In this document: positions 8,959 through 18,676 of the stretch, one piece after another
Layout: each line of letters opens with the position of its first letter
Numbering within the stretch: position 1 is the stretch's first letter
Origin: Mesocricetibacter intestinalis
Lineage (GTDB): Bacteria > Pseudomonadota > Gammaproteobacteria > Enterobacterales > Pasteurellaceae
Assembly (NCBI RefSeq): GCF_004363295.1
Contig: NZ_SNYQ01000002.1
Location: forward strand, 329,598-393,597
Direction of reading: 5' to 3'
DNA length: 64,000 nucleotides
Program-made: the position numbers and the translations under genes
The notes under the pieces: model-generated
What the model saw: only the letters and a program-made list of their open reading frames with translations
Told to the model about the DNA's origin: nothing
Databases searched by the model: none

Positions 8959-9606
8959 TTATAAGGCCTTTTCGCTATAAAGGTCGATAGCGCTGAGTTT
9001 CGCCATGGCGGCGGTATAACGGGCGATTTTTGGCGGAAATACCAGCCCTTTTACGCAGGTTAGATTACGCAACATCGGGAACAATTGAATATCTTCCAAG
9101 GATAATTTTCCCTGTGCCGCCGTATCGCTTAAAATCAAGGGTTCAAGTTCGGCTAAATCCTGCTCCAGTCTGTGGAGGTATTGTTGCGTATCCGCCATAT
9201 TGCGAGCGAAGTCGCCGATATATTCCTGTTTTTTGGCGACAAAATAATCCACTGCGCTCTGGGTTTCAAACTCGGCTAAACCGAGGTGAATAAAGCGGGG
9301 AAGCAATAAATGATTATAATATTCGCCGACCTTTTGCATCCAATCCGATAATGCCGGGCGAACCTCTTCAGAAAGGATTTTGCGACCGAACTGCCGATCA
9401 ATATAATCGACGATATCCAAACTTTCCGCCATTGCCGTACCATCCTCTTTCTGCAGAATAGGTACCATTTTTCGTCCCACCAGTTCGACGGGCGTTTTCT
9501 CATCGTCATTGGCCAACTGAATAAGTTCCAGCGCAATATTTTTTAGGCCGAAAATCATTCTGGCGCGTACGCAAAACGGGCAATGATCATAAACATATAA
9601 TTTCAT
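8959..9606 (-). CDS. grxB: Glutaredoxin 2
   Basis: GST-like glutaredoxin that reduces mixed disulfides with glutathione in the cytosol. The 215-residue length matches E. coli Grx2. The N-terminal thioredoxin fold begins MKLYVYDHCPFC with the redox pair Cys9/Cys12, followed by the cis-Pro strand KMVPILQKEDG, and an all-helical C-terminal domain fills residues ~85-215. AGGAAG precedes the ATG. The gene is upstream of thrS on the same strand but separated by 224 bp of leader and probably not co-regulated. Confidence 0.96.
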   Translation of the reverse strand: MKLYVYDHCPFCVRARMIFGLKNIALELIQLANDDEKTPVELVGRKMVPILQKEDGTAMAESLDIVDYIDRQFGRKILSEEVRPALSDWMQKVGEYYNHLLLPRFIHLGLAEFETQSAVDYFVAKKQEYIGDFARNMADTQQYLHRLEQDLAELEPLILSDTAAQGKLSLEDIQLFPMLRNLTCVKGLVFPPKIARYTAAMAKLSAIDLYSEKAL

Positions 9607-9762
9607 TTTTAGCTTCCTTATGTTCGCAATAAGGCCTCCATTTAAGCGGTTTTTCCGTTTTATTTCAAGATTATTCGCGTTTTTTGATTTATCTCACAGA
9701 TTATTCGAGCGATACCTTTTATCATGCAAATACAGCTAACTATCCTTTGGACGGAGGCGGAT

Positions 9763-10620
9763 ATGTGGAAATCAGTTTCTCAGGTTCTGGCGGACCAGTT
9801 CGGTGCTTACTACAATATCAAAGAGAAAGCGAAGGTTCATCACGGCGAAATGCACGAATCCTGGCTTATCAACGATCATATCCAGCCGGTTTTCGTTAAG
9901 AGTAATGAAAAATCCTATCGTTCCATGTTCCGTGCCGAAGCCGATCAATTGGCCTTACTGGCCGCCACTAATACGATTCATGTGCCGCAAGTGTACGGGG
10001 TCGGCTGTTCGCAAAACCATAGTTTTCTCTTGCTGGAGGCGCTGCCTATTGAGGCCGTTGAAGAAGATGCCATGGCAGAATTCGGGCGCCAACTGGCACG
10101 CCTGCATCAATCGGGAGCCACCCAGAAATACGGTCTGGAATTTGATACCTGGCTCGGCCCGGTTTATCAGCCTAACGAATGGAAAACCAACTGGGCGACC
10201 TTTTTTGCCGAACAGCGTATCGGCTGGCAGTTGCAGATTTGCAAAGAAAAATCCATCCAATTCGGCGATATTGATGAAATTATCCGAACGGTAGCGGCGC
10301 GTCTGGCTAAACATAAGCCTCAACCGGCTTTGTTACATGGTAACTTATGGATTGAAAACTGCGCTAAGGTCGGCAATAAAATATTTACTTACGATCCCGC
10401 CTGTTATTGGGGGGACAGAGAATGTGATTTGGCGTTCAGCGAATTATTCGAACCTTTTCCGGCCTCTTTTTACCGCAGCTATCAGCAAAGCTATCCGCTG
10501 CCTGAAGGTTATCAGGCCCGTAAACCTATTTATCAGCTCTATTATCTGTTAAACTTCAGCCACCGTTTTAACGGAAACTATATAAACCTGACCCGTAAAA
10601 TTATTAATTCATTATCCTAA
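9763..10620 (+). CDS. yniA: Fructosamine kinase family protein (YniA-like)
   Basis: Member of the fructosamine/ketosamine-3-kinase family, which phosphorylates sugar-protein or sugar-amine adducts so that they break down. I start it at the ATG of 9763, preceded by GGAGG at 9753-9757, giving 285 residues; an in-frame ATG at 9724 lacks a ribosome binding site. Kinase features: HHGEMHESWLI (nucleotide loop), the VFVKSN Lys, catalytic LLHGNLWIEN (HGNLW is the family signature) and YDPACYWGDRECDLA. The next gene, 9 bp downstream, is an hxpB-like phosphatase; both lie close together in E. coli as well. Confidence 0.93.
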   Translation: MWKSVSQVLADQFGAYYNIKEKAKVHHGEMHESWLINDHIQPVFVKSNEKSYRSMFRAEADQLALLAATNTIHVPQVYGVGCSQNHSFLLLEALPIEAVEEDAMAEFGRQLARLHQSGATQKYGLEFDTWLGPVYQPNEWKTNWATFFAEQRIGWQLQICKEKSIQFGDIDEIIRTVAARLAKHKPQPALLHGNLWIENCAKVGNKIFTYDPACYWGDRECDLAFSELFEPFPASFYRSYQQSYPLPEGYQARKPIYQLYYLLNFSHRFNGNYINLTRKIINSLS

Positions 10621-10629
10621 GGGAAAACA

Positions 10630-11295
10630 ATGTCAATAAAAGCTGTAATCTTTGATATGGACGGCGTGCTGATCGATTCCGAACCTGTGTGGAAGCAATC
10701 CGGCGTCGATGTATTCAATTCCTTCGGTATTCCCGCCACCTGGGACGATTTAATGGCCCTGACCGGAACCCCGGCGCTAGGTATCGTCAAAGCCATTTAC
10801 GCCAAATATAATGCGGAGCCGATGCCCGTTGAGGAAATGGCGGCGCACCTGAACGAATATGCGATTGCATCGATTCTGGCTAAAAAGCCCTTAATCGAGG
10901 GGGTGAAAGAAACGCTGCAAAAATTGGCCGACCTCGGTTACAAAATGGCGGTGGCTTCCGCCTCTCCGCGTAAACTCTTGGAGGAAATTACCAAAAGCTG
11001 CAATATCGAAGCTTATTTTTCCTACCTCTCTTCCGCCACTGAACTCAGCTATAACAAACCCCATCCGGAAGTTTATCTGCATGCGGCTAAAATGCTGAAT
11101 GTTGCGCCGGCGGAATGCGTCGGAATTGAAGATTCCATCGTAGGTATGACTGCGGTAAAAGCCGCATCGATGAAATGTATCGTCATTCCCGGCATTTTAG
11201 ATAATAAGGATCCGCGCTGGTCCTTAGCCGATGTAAAATTAAACGCCTTATTGGAAATCGATCAGGCCTTGTTGCAGCGGCTTGCTCAAAAATAA
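10630..11295 (+). CDS. hxpB: Hexitol/2-deoxyglucose-6-phosphate phosphatase (HAD family)
   Basis: Cytosolic HAD-superfamily sugar-phosphate phosphatase, close to E. coli YniC/HxpB in sequence and length (221 residues). Motif I FDMDGVLIDSEP holds the nucleophilic and acid/base Asp (about residues 9 and 11), motif II is VASASPRK, the motif III Lys is in NKPHPEVYL and motif IV is GIEDSIVGM. The cap domain fills residues ~15-85. It is 9 bp after yniA and likely co-transcribed. The substrate is inferred from the E. coli protein, which prefers 2-deoxyglucose-6-P and hexitol phosphates. Confidence 0.9.
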   Translation: MSIKAVIFDMDGVLIDSEPVWKQSGVDVFNSFGIPATWDDLMALTGTPALGIVKAIYAKYNAEPMPVEEMAAHLNEYAIASILAKKPLIEGVKETLQKLADLGYKMAVASASPRKLLEEITKSCNIEAYFSYLSSATELSYNKPHPEVYLHAAKMLNVAPAECVGIEDSIVGMTAVKAASMKCIVIPGILDNKDPRWSLADVKLNALLEIDQALLQRLAQK

Positions 11296-11330
11296 TTTCT
11301 TCCGCACTTAATAAATGCGATAAAACTAAA

Positions 11331-11355
11331 AAAGCGGGATATTCCCGCTTTTTAA
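11331..11355. terminator. Bidirectional terminator between hxpB and sohB
   Basis: 9-bp stem AAAGCGGGA/TCCCGCTTT with a TAT loop (11331-11351), T run on the plus strand and A run on the other side, placed between convergent genes. Confidence 0.9.
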
Positions 11356-11383
11356 TAAGGATTGTTAAGTTTGTTTAGAGCGC

Positions 11384-12442
11384 TTATAAACGACTCTTAT
11401 TCGGACGTTGTAACCAGTTTAACAACAGATTATCCGCGCTTTCTTCCGCTTGCTTACCGAATTTCTGCAACAGTGATTTTTTCTGCGCATATTTCACCCC
11501 GATAACGGATTTTTCTTTAATTGCCGCTAAGATAATATCGTCGCTGGTAGCAATTTCGTCCACCAAATTCAGCGCCACGGCCTGTTGACCGAACCAATGC
11601 TCACCGGTAGCGATTTTATCGATTTCTACCTGCGGGCGGTTTTGAGCAACAAAGGTTTTGAACAAATCATGGGTTTCTTCCAGCTCCTGCTGAAATTTCT
11701 GCTTGCCTTTTTCGCTATTTTCGCCAAGCAGGGTCAGGGTGCGTTTATATTCTCCCGCCGTCATTACCTCTACATCCACATCATGTTTCTTTAATAAACG
11801 ATGAATATTCGGCACCTGCGCCACCACGCCGACGGAACCGACGATTGCAAAAGGTGCGGCGACAATTTTATCCGCCACACAGGCCATCATATAACCGCCG
11901 CTGGCCGCCACCTTATCTACCGCAACAGTTAATTTGATGCCCTTTTGCTTTAAGCGACTAAGTTGCGAAGCCGCCAATCCGTAGCCGTGCACCACGCCGC
12001 CCGGACTTTCCAAGCATAATAACACTTCATCTTTTTCCGGGTCGGCGACGCTCAGCACCGCACTGATTTCTTCCCGCAATGCTTCCGTTTGCGAAGCCTG
12101 AATATCGCCTTTAAAATTCAGCACATAAACACAAGGCTTATGAGCGGGACTTTCCTCTCCGCGTTTCAGTCTGGCTTTTTCCTCTTTTGCCTTAGCCTTT
12201 TCCGTCTTTTTCTGCGCCTTTTCCGCCCGTTTAAATTCTTCTTCGCTCAGGTGAAAATCCTGCATTATTTTGCAGTTATCCCGATATTCCTGTGCCAGAT
12301 CCCTCAACTGTAATTCGCCCTGCACGCCCTGTTTTTTGTGCTTCAAACTAATAACCAGGGCAAAAACGGCGGCGATAACCAATATCAGGGTTAAAATTTC
12401 TAAAATAAAAATACCGTATCCGACCAGAATTTCAGACCACAT
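11384..12442 (-). CDS. sohB: Inner-membrane peptidase SohB (S49 family)
   Basis: Membrane-bound serine protease related to signal peptide peptidase SppA. The 352 residues comprise an N-terminal transmembrane helix (about 9-33), a charged Lys/Glu-rich linker (about 65-100) and the S49 catalytic domain. The nucleophilic Ser is in KVAASGGYMMA and the general-base Lys in AGEYKRTL, with GSVGVVAQVPN between. The start has a strong AAAGGAG site. It is a monocistronic minus-strand gene closed by the terminator at 11331. In E. coli sohB is a multicopy suppressor of loss of the periplasmic protease HtrA. Confidence 0.95.
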   Translation of the reverse strand: MWSEILVGYGIFILEILTLILVIAAVFALVISLKHKKQGVQGELQLRDLAQEYRDNCKIMQDFHLSEEEFKRAEKAQKKTEKAKAKEEKARLKRGEESPAHKPCVYVLNFKGDIQASQTEALREEISAVLSVADPEKDEVLLCLESPGGVVHGYGLAASQLSRLKQKGIKLTVAVDKVAASGGYMMACVADKIVAAPFAIVGSVGVVAQVPNIHRLLKKHDVDVEVMTAGEYKRTLTLLGENSEKGKQKFQQELEETHDLFKTFVAQNRPQVEIDKIATGEHWFGQQAVALNLVDEIATSDDIILAAIKEKSVIGVKYAQKKSLLQKFGKQAEESADNLLLNWLQRPNKSRL

Positions 12443-12527
12443 ACCTTCTCCTTTAAATAACGAAAATAAGCGCTTATAATAACCGATTCGAAACCAATAG
12501 CAAATTAGCGCGCCCTTTCCTATAGGA

Positions 12528-12558
12528 CAAAAATAACGGGCGCCCGCAAAGGACGCCC
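12528..12558 (-). terminator. Terminator of the pst-pho operon
   Basis: On the minus strand GGGCGTCC pairs with GGGCGCCC (one G-U pair) around TTTGC, 12538-12558, followed by GUUAUUUUU. It lies 30 bp past the phoR stop. Confidence 0.85.
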
Positions 12559-12588
12559 ATTTGTAACGCTAGCCGTTCCGGCGCTTAA

Positions 12589-13857
12589 TTAATGTTTGGT
12601 TTTTAATACAAAGGAAAATTCACTGCCCTGCCCCGGTTCGCTTTCGATATTCAAGCAAGTCCCATGCTGTTCCAAAGCATGTTTAACAATAGCCAGCCCC
12701 AAACCGCTGCCGCCCGTGGCGTTACTGCGCGATTCGTCCACGCGGTAGAAACGCTCGGTCAAATGGGGTAAATGGGCTTCATCAATACCGACGCCGTTAT
12801 CCTTCACGCTGAATTTCGCCCCTTTCTCACAAGCTTTCCAGCTGATTTGAATCTCCGAACCCGCTCCGGAATGCTTAATGGCATTAAAGATTAGGTTGGA
12901 AACCGCACTTTGCAACTGGTTTTCATCTCCCCAGACCTTTATCTCCGGTTCGATATCAAAGTGAATATGGTGATCGTTCTCATTTAATAATGCGGTACTT
13001 TTTTGTAGAGAATTAATTAGCTCTGACATATTCACTTCCTGATGCTCCAGATTATTCGAACCTTCAATTTTGGCCAGAATATTCAGCTGTTGCAGCAGAT
13101 TCGCCATACGTAGGGTTTGCTCGCGCATGGCTTCGATGGCTTTTTTATGTAATTCTCCGCTCTGACTGTCGAATTCCAGAATCTCCAAATAGCCTTGTAA
13201 TACTGTTAGCGGCGTACGCAATTCGTGATTCATATTGGCCAGAAAGGTTTGTCGCGAGGAAATCAGGCTGATCATCTGGGTTACATCGCGGCAGATAATC
13301 ATTAAGCTGTCGCTGTCATAGAGGCTGATATTGATTTCCACATAGCGCTTTTCATGGGTAATAATCACCAGCGGACGCTGATGTTTCGATTGGTGGAAAT
13401 AATTTTTAAATTCCGGATAAAAAATCACGCTGAAAATATTTTTACTGACCTTTTTCGACCAGTAAAAGGAAAATAACTCCTGCGCCGCATTATTGCACCA
13501 GCTAATTTCTCCTTCTCTGCTGCAGATTATCACACCGTCCGGCAAATATTGAATATTGCGGTTTAACTTAGATAATAGACGCAAGGCTTTAATTTTATCT
13601 TTTTTCGTTTTCTTTTTACTGAAAGCCACGGTTTGCGAAAAATTATCCCAGGGGGTTAATATTTTTTTACCCTCCGCTTTAGGATTAAGGAGCTGTAACA
13701 GGCTGTATTCGTTGTTATGATGCCAGATCAGCAATAAAATCAATATCACAATGAACCAGAATTCAAAACTCTTGGCAAAATAACCGAACAGCAAGGCAAC
13801 GGCCACCGCTGCGATAATTTCCAGCAGAAAATGCTTATAGGAAAATTTGAATTTCAT
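12589..13857 (-). CDS. phoR: Phosphate regulon sensor histidine kinase PhoR
   Basis: Inner-membrane histidine kinase that phosphorylates PhoB when phosphate is scarce. The 422 residues hold N-terminal hydrophobic segments (about 8-46) with almost no periplasmic loop as expected for PhoR, a basic linker, a PAS domain (about 98-195), the dimerisation box NHELRTPLTVLQGY with phospho-acceptor His211, and the ATPase domain with NLIFNAIKHS, DNGVGID and GGSGLGLAIVKHA. It is 57 bp after phoB and the last gene of pstSCAB-phoBR. An uptake 9-mer lies within it at 12902. No phoU is present in the operon. Confidence 0.96.
   Translation of the reverse strand: MKFKFSYKHFLLEIIAAVAVALLFGYFAKSFEFWFIVILILLLIWHHNNEYSLLQLLNPKAEGKKILTPWDNFSQTVAFSKKKTKKDKIKALRLLSKLNRNIQYLPDGVIICSREGEISWCNNAAQELFSFYWSKKVSKNIFSVIFYPEFKNYFHQSKHQRPLVIITHEKRYVEINISLYDSDSLMIICRDVTQMISLISSRQTFLANMNHELRTPLTVLQGYLEILEFDSQSGELHKKAIEAMREQTLRMANLLQQLNILAKIEGSNNLEHQEVNMSELINSLQKSTALLNENDHHIHFDIEPEIKVWGDENQLQSAVSNLIFNAIKHSGAGSEIQISWKACEKGAKFSVKDNGVGIDEAHLPHLTERFYRVDESRSNATGGSGLGLAIVKHALEQHGTCLNIESEPGQGSEFSFVLKTKH
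12902..12910 (-). repeat. DNA uptake signal sequence inside phoR
   Basis: Exact ACCGCACTT on the plus strand within coding sequence. Confidence 0.8.
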
Positions 13858-13914
13858 GCCAGTCCGCTCTCCCTTACTTAAACCATACTGCGCTAAACAG
13901 TATCCGCACTTATC

Positions 13915-14595
13915 CTAATGATTGGAAAACCGATACCCGCTGCCGCGTACGGTCTGGATATATTGTTCGAACCCATAGGGTTCCAGGCTTTTACGTAAAC
14001 GGCGAATATAAACGTCTACGGTTCGGTCTTCCACATAGATATCGTCCCCCCAGATGGAATCGAGCAGTTTTTCACGGCTGTAAACTTTTTCCGGGTGAGT
14101 CATAAAAAATTGTAATAATTTATACTCGGTGGCGCTCAGCTCAATTTGACATTGTTGATAACTGACCCGCTGCGCCTGACGATCCAGCACCAAACCGTCA
14201 ATATCAATAAGATCATTGGGCAGTGCATAGCTGCGGCGTAGTACCGCTTCAATCCGAGCCAATAGAACCTTAGGCGAAAAAGGCTTACTGATATAATCGT
14301 CCGCCCCCGCATTTAAGCAGGTGATACAGTCGTCTTCGGCACTGCGCGCGGTTAGCATAATCACCGGAATCGACTGGGTTTCCTCCTGTTTTTTCAAGTA
14401 CTGAATCAGATGAATCCCGGAACGGCCGGGCAACATCCAATCCAGTAGAATCAACTGAGGTTTTTCCGCCAACTTATGCAATGCACTCTGATAATCTTCC
14501 GATTCGATAACCTGATACCGGTGTTGTTGTAAAAACAGAACGATCATTTCACGAATCGCCCGTTCGTCTTCCACCACTAATATTTTTTCATTCAT
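13915..14595 (-). CDS. phoB: Phosphate regulon response regulator PhoB
   Basis: OmpR-type response regulator that activates Pho-box promoters when phosphorylated by PhoR. The receiver domain (1-120) has the acidic pair VVEDER, phosphorylation site Asp52 in LLDWMLPG, the conserved Thr in LTAR and Lys in SKPFSP. The winged-helix domain ends [12 protein letters not shown]. Its 226 residues are standard. It follows pstB by 126 bp, within which no second Pho box was recognised, so expression probably comes from the pstS promoter plus perhaps a basal one. Confidence 0.97.
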   Translation of the reverse strand: MNEKILVVEDERAIREMIVLFLQQHRYQVIESEDYQSALHKLAEKPQLILLDWMLPGRSGIHLIQYLKKQEETQSIPVIMLTARSAEDDCITCLNAGADDYISKPFSPKVLLARIEAVLRRSYALPNDLIDIDGLVLDRQAQRVSYQQCQIELSATEYKLLQFFMTHPEKVYSREKLLDSIWGDDIYVEDRTVDVYIRRLRKSLEPYGFEQYIQTVRGSGYRFSNH

Positions 14596-14721
14596 AGTAA
14601 ATCCTTATCCGGAACCATCCGGCAAGGAAATTAATCCTTACCCGACATGAAAGAGCGGTCAAAAAAACCGAAGTTTTTATTCGAACCGGCGACGAACGGA
14701 GATTTACCCTTGCTTTCCGCA

Positions 14722-15501
14722 TTAACCCATACGGCCGGAAATATAATCTTCGGTACGTTGCTCTTTCGGTTGATTAAATACCTGTTTGGTTTCGCCGAAC
14801 TCAATCAGCTCGCCCAGATACATATAGGCGGTATAGTCGGAACAACGCGCCGCCTGCTGCATATTATGGGTAACGATAGCCACGGTATAATCATGTTTTA
14901 ATTCGGAAATTAATTCCTCAATTTTAACGGTGGAAATAGGATCCAGAGCGGAACAGGGTTCGTCCAGTAGCAGCACTTCGGGTTTAATCGCAATGCCGCG
15001 CGCAATGCACAGACGTTGTTGCTGTCCGCCGGACAGGCTGTCGCCGCTCTGATTCAGTTTATCCTTAACTTCGTTCCATAGGGCCGCTTTGGTTAGGGCC
15101 CATTCCACCCGTTCGTTCATTTCCGCCTTGCTCAGTTTTTCAAATAAACGGATACCGAACGCCACATTGTCATAAATCGACATCGGGAAAGGGGTAGGTT
15201 TCTGAAAAACCATGCCTACTTTAGCACGAATAATAGAAATATCCGTGTTGGTGGTTAATAAATTTTCACCGTCCAGATTGATTTCTCCCGTCGCCCGCTG
15301 AGTCGGATAGAGTTCGAACATACGGTTGAAAGTGCGTAACAGGGTGGATTTCCCGCAACCGGAAGGACCGATAAAAGCGGTTACTTTATTTCTAGCGATA
15401 CGCATATTAATCTCTTTCAGCGCATGAAAATCGCCGTAGTAAAAATTTAAATTATTGACCGCAATTTTAGTTTCTGAAAGATCCGGGATTAAGTTATGCA
15501 T
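14722..15501 (-). CDS. pstB: Phosphate ABC transporter ATP-binding protein PstB
   Basis: ATPase of the high-affinity phosphate importer; a dimer drives PstCA. All ABC motifs are intact in 259 residues: Walker [10 protein letters not shown] (45-53), Q-loop near [13 protein letters not shown], signature [14 protein letters not shown], Walker [14 protein letters not shown] and the switch His in VTHNM. It lies 9 bp after pstA on the minus strand. In most Enterobacteria phoU follows pstB; here phoB does. Confidence 0.98.
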   Translation of the reverse strand: MHNLIPDLSETKIAVNNLNFYYGDFHALKEINMRIARNKVTAFIGPSGCGKSTLLRTFNRMFELYPTQRATGEINLDGENLLTTNTDISIIRAKVGMVFQKPTPFPMSIYDNVAFGIRLFEKLSKAEMNERVEWALTKAALWNEVKDKLNQSGDSLSGGQQQRLCIARGIAIKPEVLLLDEPCSALDPISTVKIEELISELKHDYTVAIVTHNMQQAARCSDYTAYMYLGELIEFGETKQVFNQPKEQRTEDYISGRMG

Positions 15502-15510
15502 AAAAATTCC

Positions 15511-16362
15511 TTACTTCTGTTTATTCTGGAAGAAAATACGGGTAATGATATTGAGGAACAATACGAAAAATGTAATTAGCGTCGCCCCCGCCCATGCCAG
15601 ATCGTTCCAATCTTTAAAGGGACTGGCCGCATACTGATAAATCACTACCGGTAAGTTCGACATCGGCCCGTTCATATTGAAAGACACGAACTGATTGGAC
15701 AATGCGGTAAATAACAAAGGAGCGGTTTCGCCGGCGATACGGGCTACCGATAATAATACGCCGGTAATAATGCCCGAACGCGCCGCCCGATAACAAATCA
15801 TGGTAATCACGCGCCATTGCGGGCAGCCTAATGCGGCCGCCGCTTCACGCAAGCTGTTCGGCACCAGATTCAGCATACTGTCGGTGGTTCTCACCACCAC
15901 CGGAATGACCAGCATTGCCAAAGCTAAGGAACCCGCCCAGCCGGAATAATGTTTTACCTGAGCCACATACAGGGAATAAATAAATAAACCTATAACAATG
16001 GAAGGCGCGGATAATAATATATCGTTCAGAAAACGGGTTACCCAACTGATTTTACTGTAGCGGCCGTATTCCGCTAAATAAGTGCCGGCCAGAATCCCCA
16101 CCGGGGTACCTATTAGCGTACCTACGCCCACCATCAATACGGAGCCGATAATGGCATTGATCAACCCGCCCTGCTCGCCGGGGCCCGGGGTTTTATCCAG
16201 AAAAATATCGAAAGAAAGCGCGGGAATGCCCTTCATCACCAGGGTAAAAATAATCCACAGCAGCCAGAATAAACCGAAGGTTACCGCCAGCATTGATAAG
16301 CCCAGCATAATCTTATTTTTTAATTTACGGCAGTGAAACCTTGTATTCGCATGATTCATCAT
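15511..16362 (-). CDS. pstA: Phosphate ABC transporter permease PstA
   Basis: One of two membrane subunits of the phosphate importer. The 283-residue protein has about six hydrophobic segments and the EAA-type coupling motif near REAAAALGCPQWRVITMI, which contacts PstB. Its start (16362) overlaps the pstC stop by one base, indicating translational coupling. The paired permease PstC is directly upstream and PstB directly downstream. Confidence 0.97.
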   Translation of the reverse strand: MMNHANTRFHCRKLKNKIMLGLSMLAVTFGLFWLLWIIFTLVMKGIPALSFDIFLDKTPGPGEQGGLINAIIGSVLMVGVGTLIGTPVGILAGTYLAEYGRYSKISWVTRFLNDILLSAPSIVIGLFIYSLYVAQVKHYSGWAGSLALAMLVIPVVVRTTDSMLNLVPNSLREAAAALGCPQWRVITMICYRAARSGIITGVLLSVARIAGETAPLLFTALSNQFVSFNMNGPMSNLPVVIYQYAASPFKDWNDLAWAGATLITFFVLFLNIITRIFFQNKQK

Positions 16363-17318
16363 TATTTTCGTCCCTCTTTTTTGGCCATACGCATAATCAA
16401 CAATCGAGAACAGGCCAATACAACAGTGGTAATTAAGAACAGAATCAATCCCAATTCCATTAGAGCGGACTTCTGCAATCCGGCCGCTTCGTTAAATTCG
16501 TTGGCAATCGCCGAAGCAATGGAAGTGGAAGGTGCAAAAATCGATCCCGGCAGGTTGAAGGCATTACCAATCACGAATGTAACCGCCATGGTTTCGCCTA
16601 GTGCGCGCCCCAGACCTAACATAAAGCTACCGATAATCCCGGATTTGGTATAAGGCACCACGATTTTCCACACCACTTCCCAAGTGGTGGAACCTAATCC
16701 ATAGGCGGATTCTTTTAATAAAGGCGGTACTACGGAAAAAACATCGCGCATAATCGAGGCGATAAAAGGAATAATCATGATGGAAAGCACTAAACCTGCG
16801 GTAAACAGACCTATGCCGAAAGGCGCTCCGGAAAATAACATACCGATAAAAGGCAAATCCCCCAGGGCTTCAATCAAATGGGGCTGAATATGTTCCTGAA
16901 AGAGCGGAACAAAGATAAATAATCCCCACATACCGTAGATAATGGAGGGAATTGCCGCCAGCATTTCCACCGCAATACTGAGCGGGCGTTTTATCCACTC
17001 CGGCGCCAGTTCGGTTAAAAATACGGCGATGCCGAAAGAAACGGGAACGGCAATTAATAAAGCGATAAAAGAAGAAATCAGCGTACCTATAATAGGCACC
17101 AGCGCTCCGTAATTTTCCTGAACCGGATCCCAATCATTGGTCCAGAGAAAAGAAATTCCGAATTTACTTAAAGAGTCCCAACTCCCTAAAATCAAAGACA
17201 GCAAAATTGCCGCCAATACGATAAATACAAATACTGCGAAAAACTTCGTGGTATTTCTGAACACGCCTTCCACCCATTTATGGTTCAGGCATTTCGGTTC
17301 GGTTATGGAATGTTGCAT
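16362..17318 (-). CDS. pstC: Phosphate ABC transporter permease PstC
   Basis: Second permease subunit of the Pst importer, 318 residues, with about six membrane segments. The first follows a cytosolic N-terminus (about residues 28-48), and the ABC-coupling loop is near [19 protein letters not shown]. It begins 80 bp after pstS and overlaps pstA by 1 bp. Length and order match the standard pstSCAB operon. Confidence 0.97.
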   Translation of the reverse strand: MQHSITEPKCLNHKWVEGVFRNTTKFFAVFVFIVLAAILLSLILGSWDSLSKFGISFLWTNDWDPVQENYGALVPIIGTLISSFIALLIAVPVSFGIAVFLTELAPEWIKRPLSIAVEMLAAIPSIIYGMWGLFIFVPLFQEHIQPHLIEALGDLPFIGMLFSGAPFGIGLFTAGLVLSIMIIPFIASIMRDVFSVVPPLLKESAYGLGSTTWEVVWKIVVPYTKSGIIGSFMLGLGRALGETMAVTFVIGNAFNLPGSIFAPSTSIASAIANEFNEAAGLQKSALMELGLILFLITTVVLACSRLLIMRMAKKEGRK

Positions 17319-17398
17319 ACTTTTCTATCCGTTCGGTTTAAGATAACTGCGGCATTTCGCCACAGTTATCAAAAACTCGGTTAAAATCCGCCGCACTT

Positions 17399-18442
17399 TT
17401 AGAGTACGCTTTTACCCTGAGCGTCTTTAACGTCGCTTTTCCATTGCGCCTGAATTTTTTCAACCACGGACTGAGGTAAAGGTACATAGTCCAGCTCCGT
17501 CGCCGCCTCTTTACCCTTCACAAAGGCCCAGTCGAAGAAATCGAATACCGCTTTGGTTTTAGTCGCATCCGGTGCATTTTTATGGATTAAAATAAAGCTT
17601 GCGGCGGTAATCGGCCAGGAACCCTCGCCGCTTTCATTCGTCAGCATTACGCCCATGCCCGGTGCGCTGTCCCATTTAGCATTTGCTGCGGCGGACATAA
17701 AGCTGTCTTTTGACGGCTGTACGAATTTACCCGCCTGGTTACGTAAGGACGCCCAGCTCAGGTTATTTTGTTTCGCATAGGCATATTCCACATAACCGAT
17801 GGAATATTTAATCTGTGCCACATAGGCGGCGACCCCTTCGTTGCCCTTACCGCCCTGCCCGGTCGGCCATTTGACCGATTTACCCTGACCGACTTTTTCT
17901 TTCCATTCGGCGGATACTTTAGATAAATAGTTGGTCCAGCCGAAAGTGGTACCAGAACCGTCGGAACGATGCACCACGATAATATCTTTATTCGGTAAAT
18001 TAATATCGCCGTTCAATGCGGCAATAGCGGGATCATTCCATTTTTTGATCTTACCGAGGAAAATATCCGCAACAACTTCACCGGACAGTTTCAACTTACC
18101 GGCGCCTATATCAGGAATATTCACCACAGGGACGGTACCGCCGATAATCGCCGGGAACTGTAAAAGTTGGTGCTGTTCCAGTAAATCCTGTTTCATCGGA
18201 TCGTCCGATGCGCCGAAATCAATGGTTTTGGCGATAATCTGCTGCTGGCCGCCGCCTGAACCAATGGATTGATAATTCACTTTATTGCCGGTTTCTTTTT
18301 CATATAAAGACGCCCATTTGGCATAAATCGGGTAAGGGAAAGATGCTCCCGCACCGGTAATGGTTTCCGCCATGGCATGAGGTGCCAATACAGCTAAACA
18401 TACGCCTAAGGCCGCAAATTTCTTCACTACGCGATCTAACAT
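17399..18442 (-). CDS. pstS: Periplasmic phosphate-binding protein PstS
   Basis: Captures phosphate in the periplasm and delivers it to PstCA. The 347 residues start with a Sec signal peptide (MLDRVVKKFAALGVCLAVLA, cleaved probably after AMA near residue 25). The mature protein begins ETITGAGASFPYPIYAKW and carries the ligand-site motifs IGSGGGQQ and RSDGSGTTFGWTNYL. It is the first gene of pstSCAB-phoBR and has a Pho box and -10 element upstream, so it should be strongly induced by phosphate limitation. Confidence 0.98.
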   Translation of the reverse strand: MLDRVVKKFAALGVCLAVLAPHAMAETITGAGASFPYPIYAKWASLYEKETGNKVNYQSIGSGGGQQQIIAKTIDFGASDDPMKQDLLEQHQLLQFPAIIGGTVPVVNIPDIGAGKLKLSGEVVADIFLGKIKKWNDPAIAALNGDINLPNKDIIVVHRSDGSGTTFGWTNYLSKVSAEWKEKVGQGKSVKWPTGQGGKGNEGVAAYVAQIKYSIGYVEYAYAKQNNLSWASLRNQAGKFVQPSKDSFMSAAANAKWDSAPGMGVMLTNESGEGSWPITAASFILIHKNAPDATKTKAVFDFFDWAFVKGKEAATELDYVPLPQSVVEKIQAQWKSDVKDAQGKSVL

Positions 18443-18483
18443 AAGATTCTCCTGTTAATGACTGTTGTCGGATGACGCTACAA

Positions 18484-18517
18484 AGTGTAGTGAAGAAATA
18501 TTACAGTTTGATGACAA
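18484..18517 (-). promoter_or_regulatory. Pho box and -10 element of the pstS promoter
   Basis: On the minus strand TTGTCATCAAACTGTAAT (18517-18500) closely matches the Pho-box consensus of two CTGTCA-like 7-mers spaced by 4. Ten bases later comes TACACT (18489-18484), a plausible -10. This is the geometry expected for PhoB activation in place of a -35 element. Confidence 0.85.
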
Positions 18518-18617
18518 AAAGAAATATTTGCCTTAGGCAACTGTTTTCATGGTAAAAAACTTAAATTATGCAAATCGAAAATTTATGCGCCTGAAGCGAG
18601 GATTCTGAATAAAAATC

Positions 18618-18651
18618 TTGACAACACAATATCGCACTAGTTTAATAGTAC
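18618..18651 (+). promoter_or_regulatory. trpE promoter with TrpR operator
   Basis: -35 TTGACA (18618-18623), 17-bp spacer, -10 TTTAAT (18641-18646). The 18-bp GCACTAGTTTAATAGTAC (18634-18651) covers the -10 and matches 15 of 18 positions of the E. coli trp operator GTACTAGTTAACTAGTAC. Only about 25 bp separate it from the trpE ATG, leaving no room for a leader peptide and attenuator. Confidence 0.85.
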
Positions 18652-18676
18652 ACAACTAATTAACAAGGAATTCTAT

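Noticed and set aside
9803..10323. Overlapping open frames on both strands within yniA
   Set aside because: The kinase frame has all catalytic motifs; the alternatives have none.
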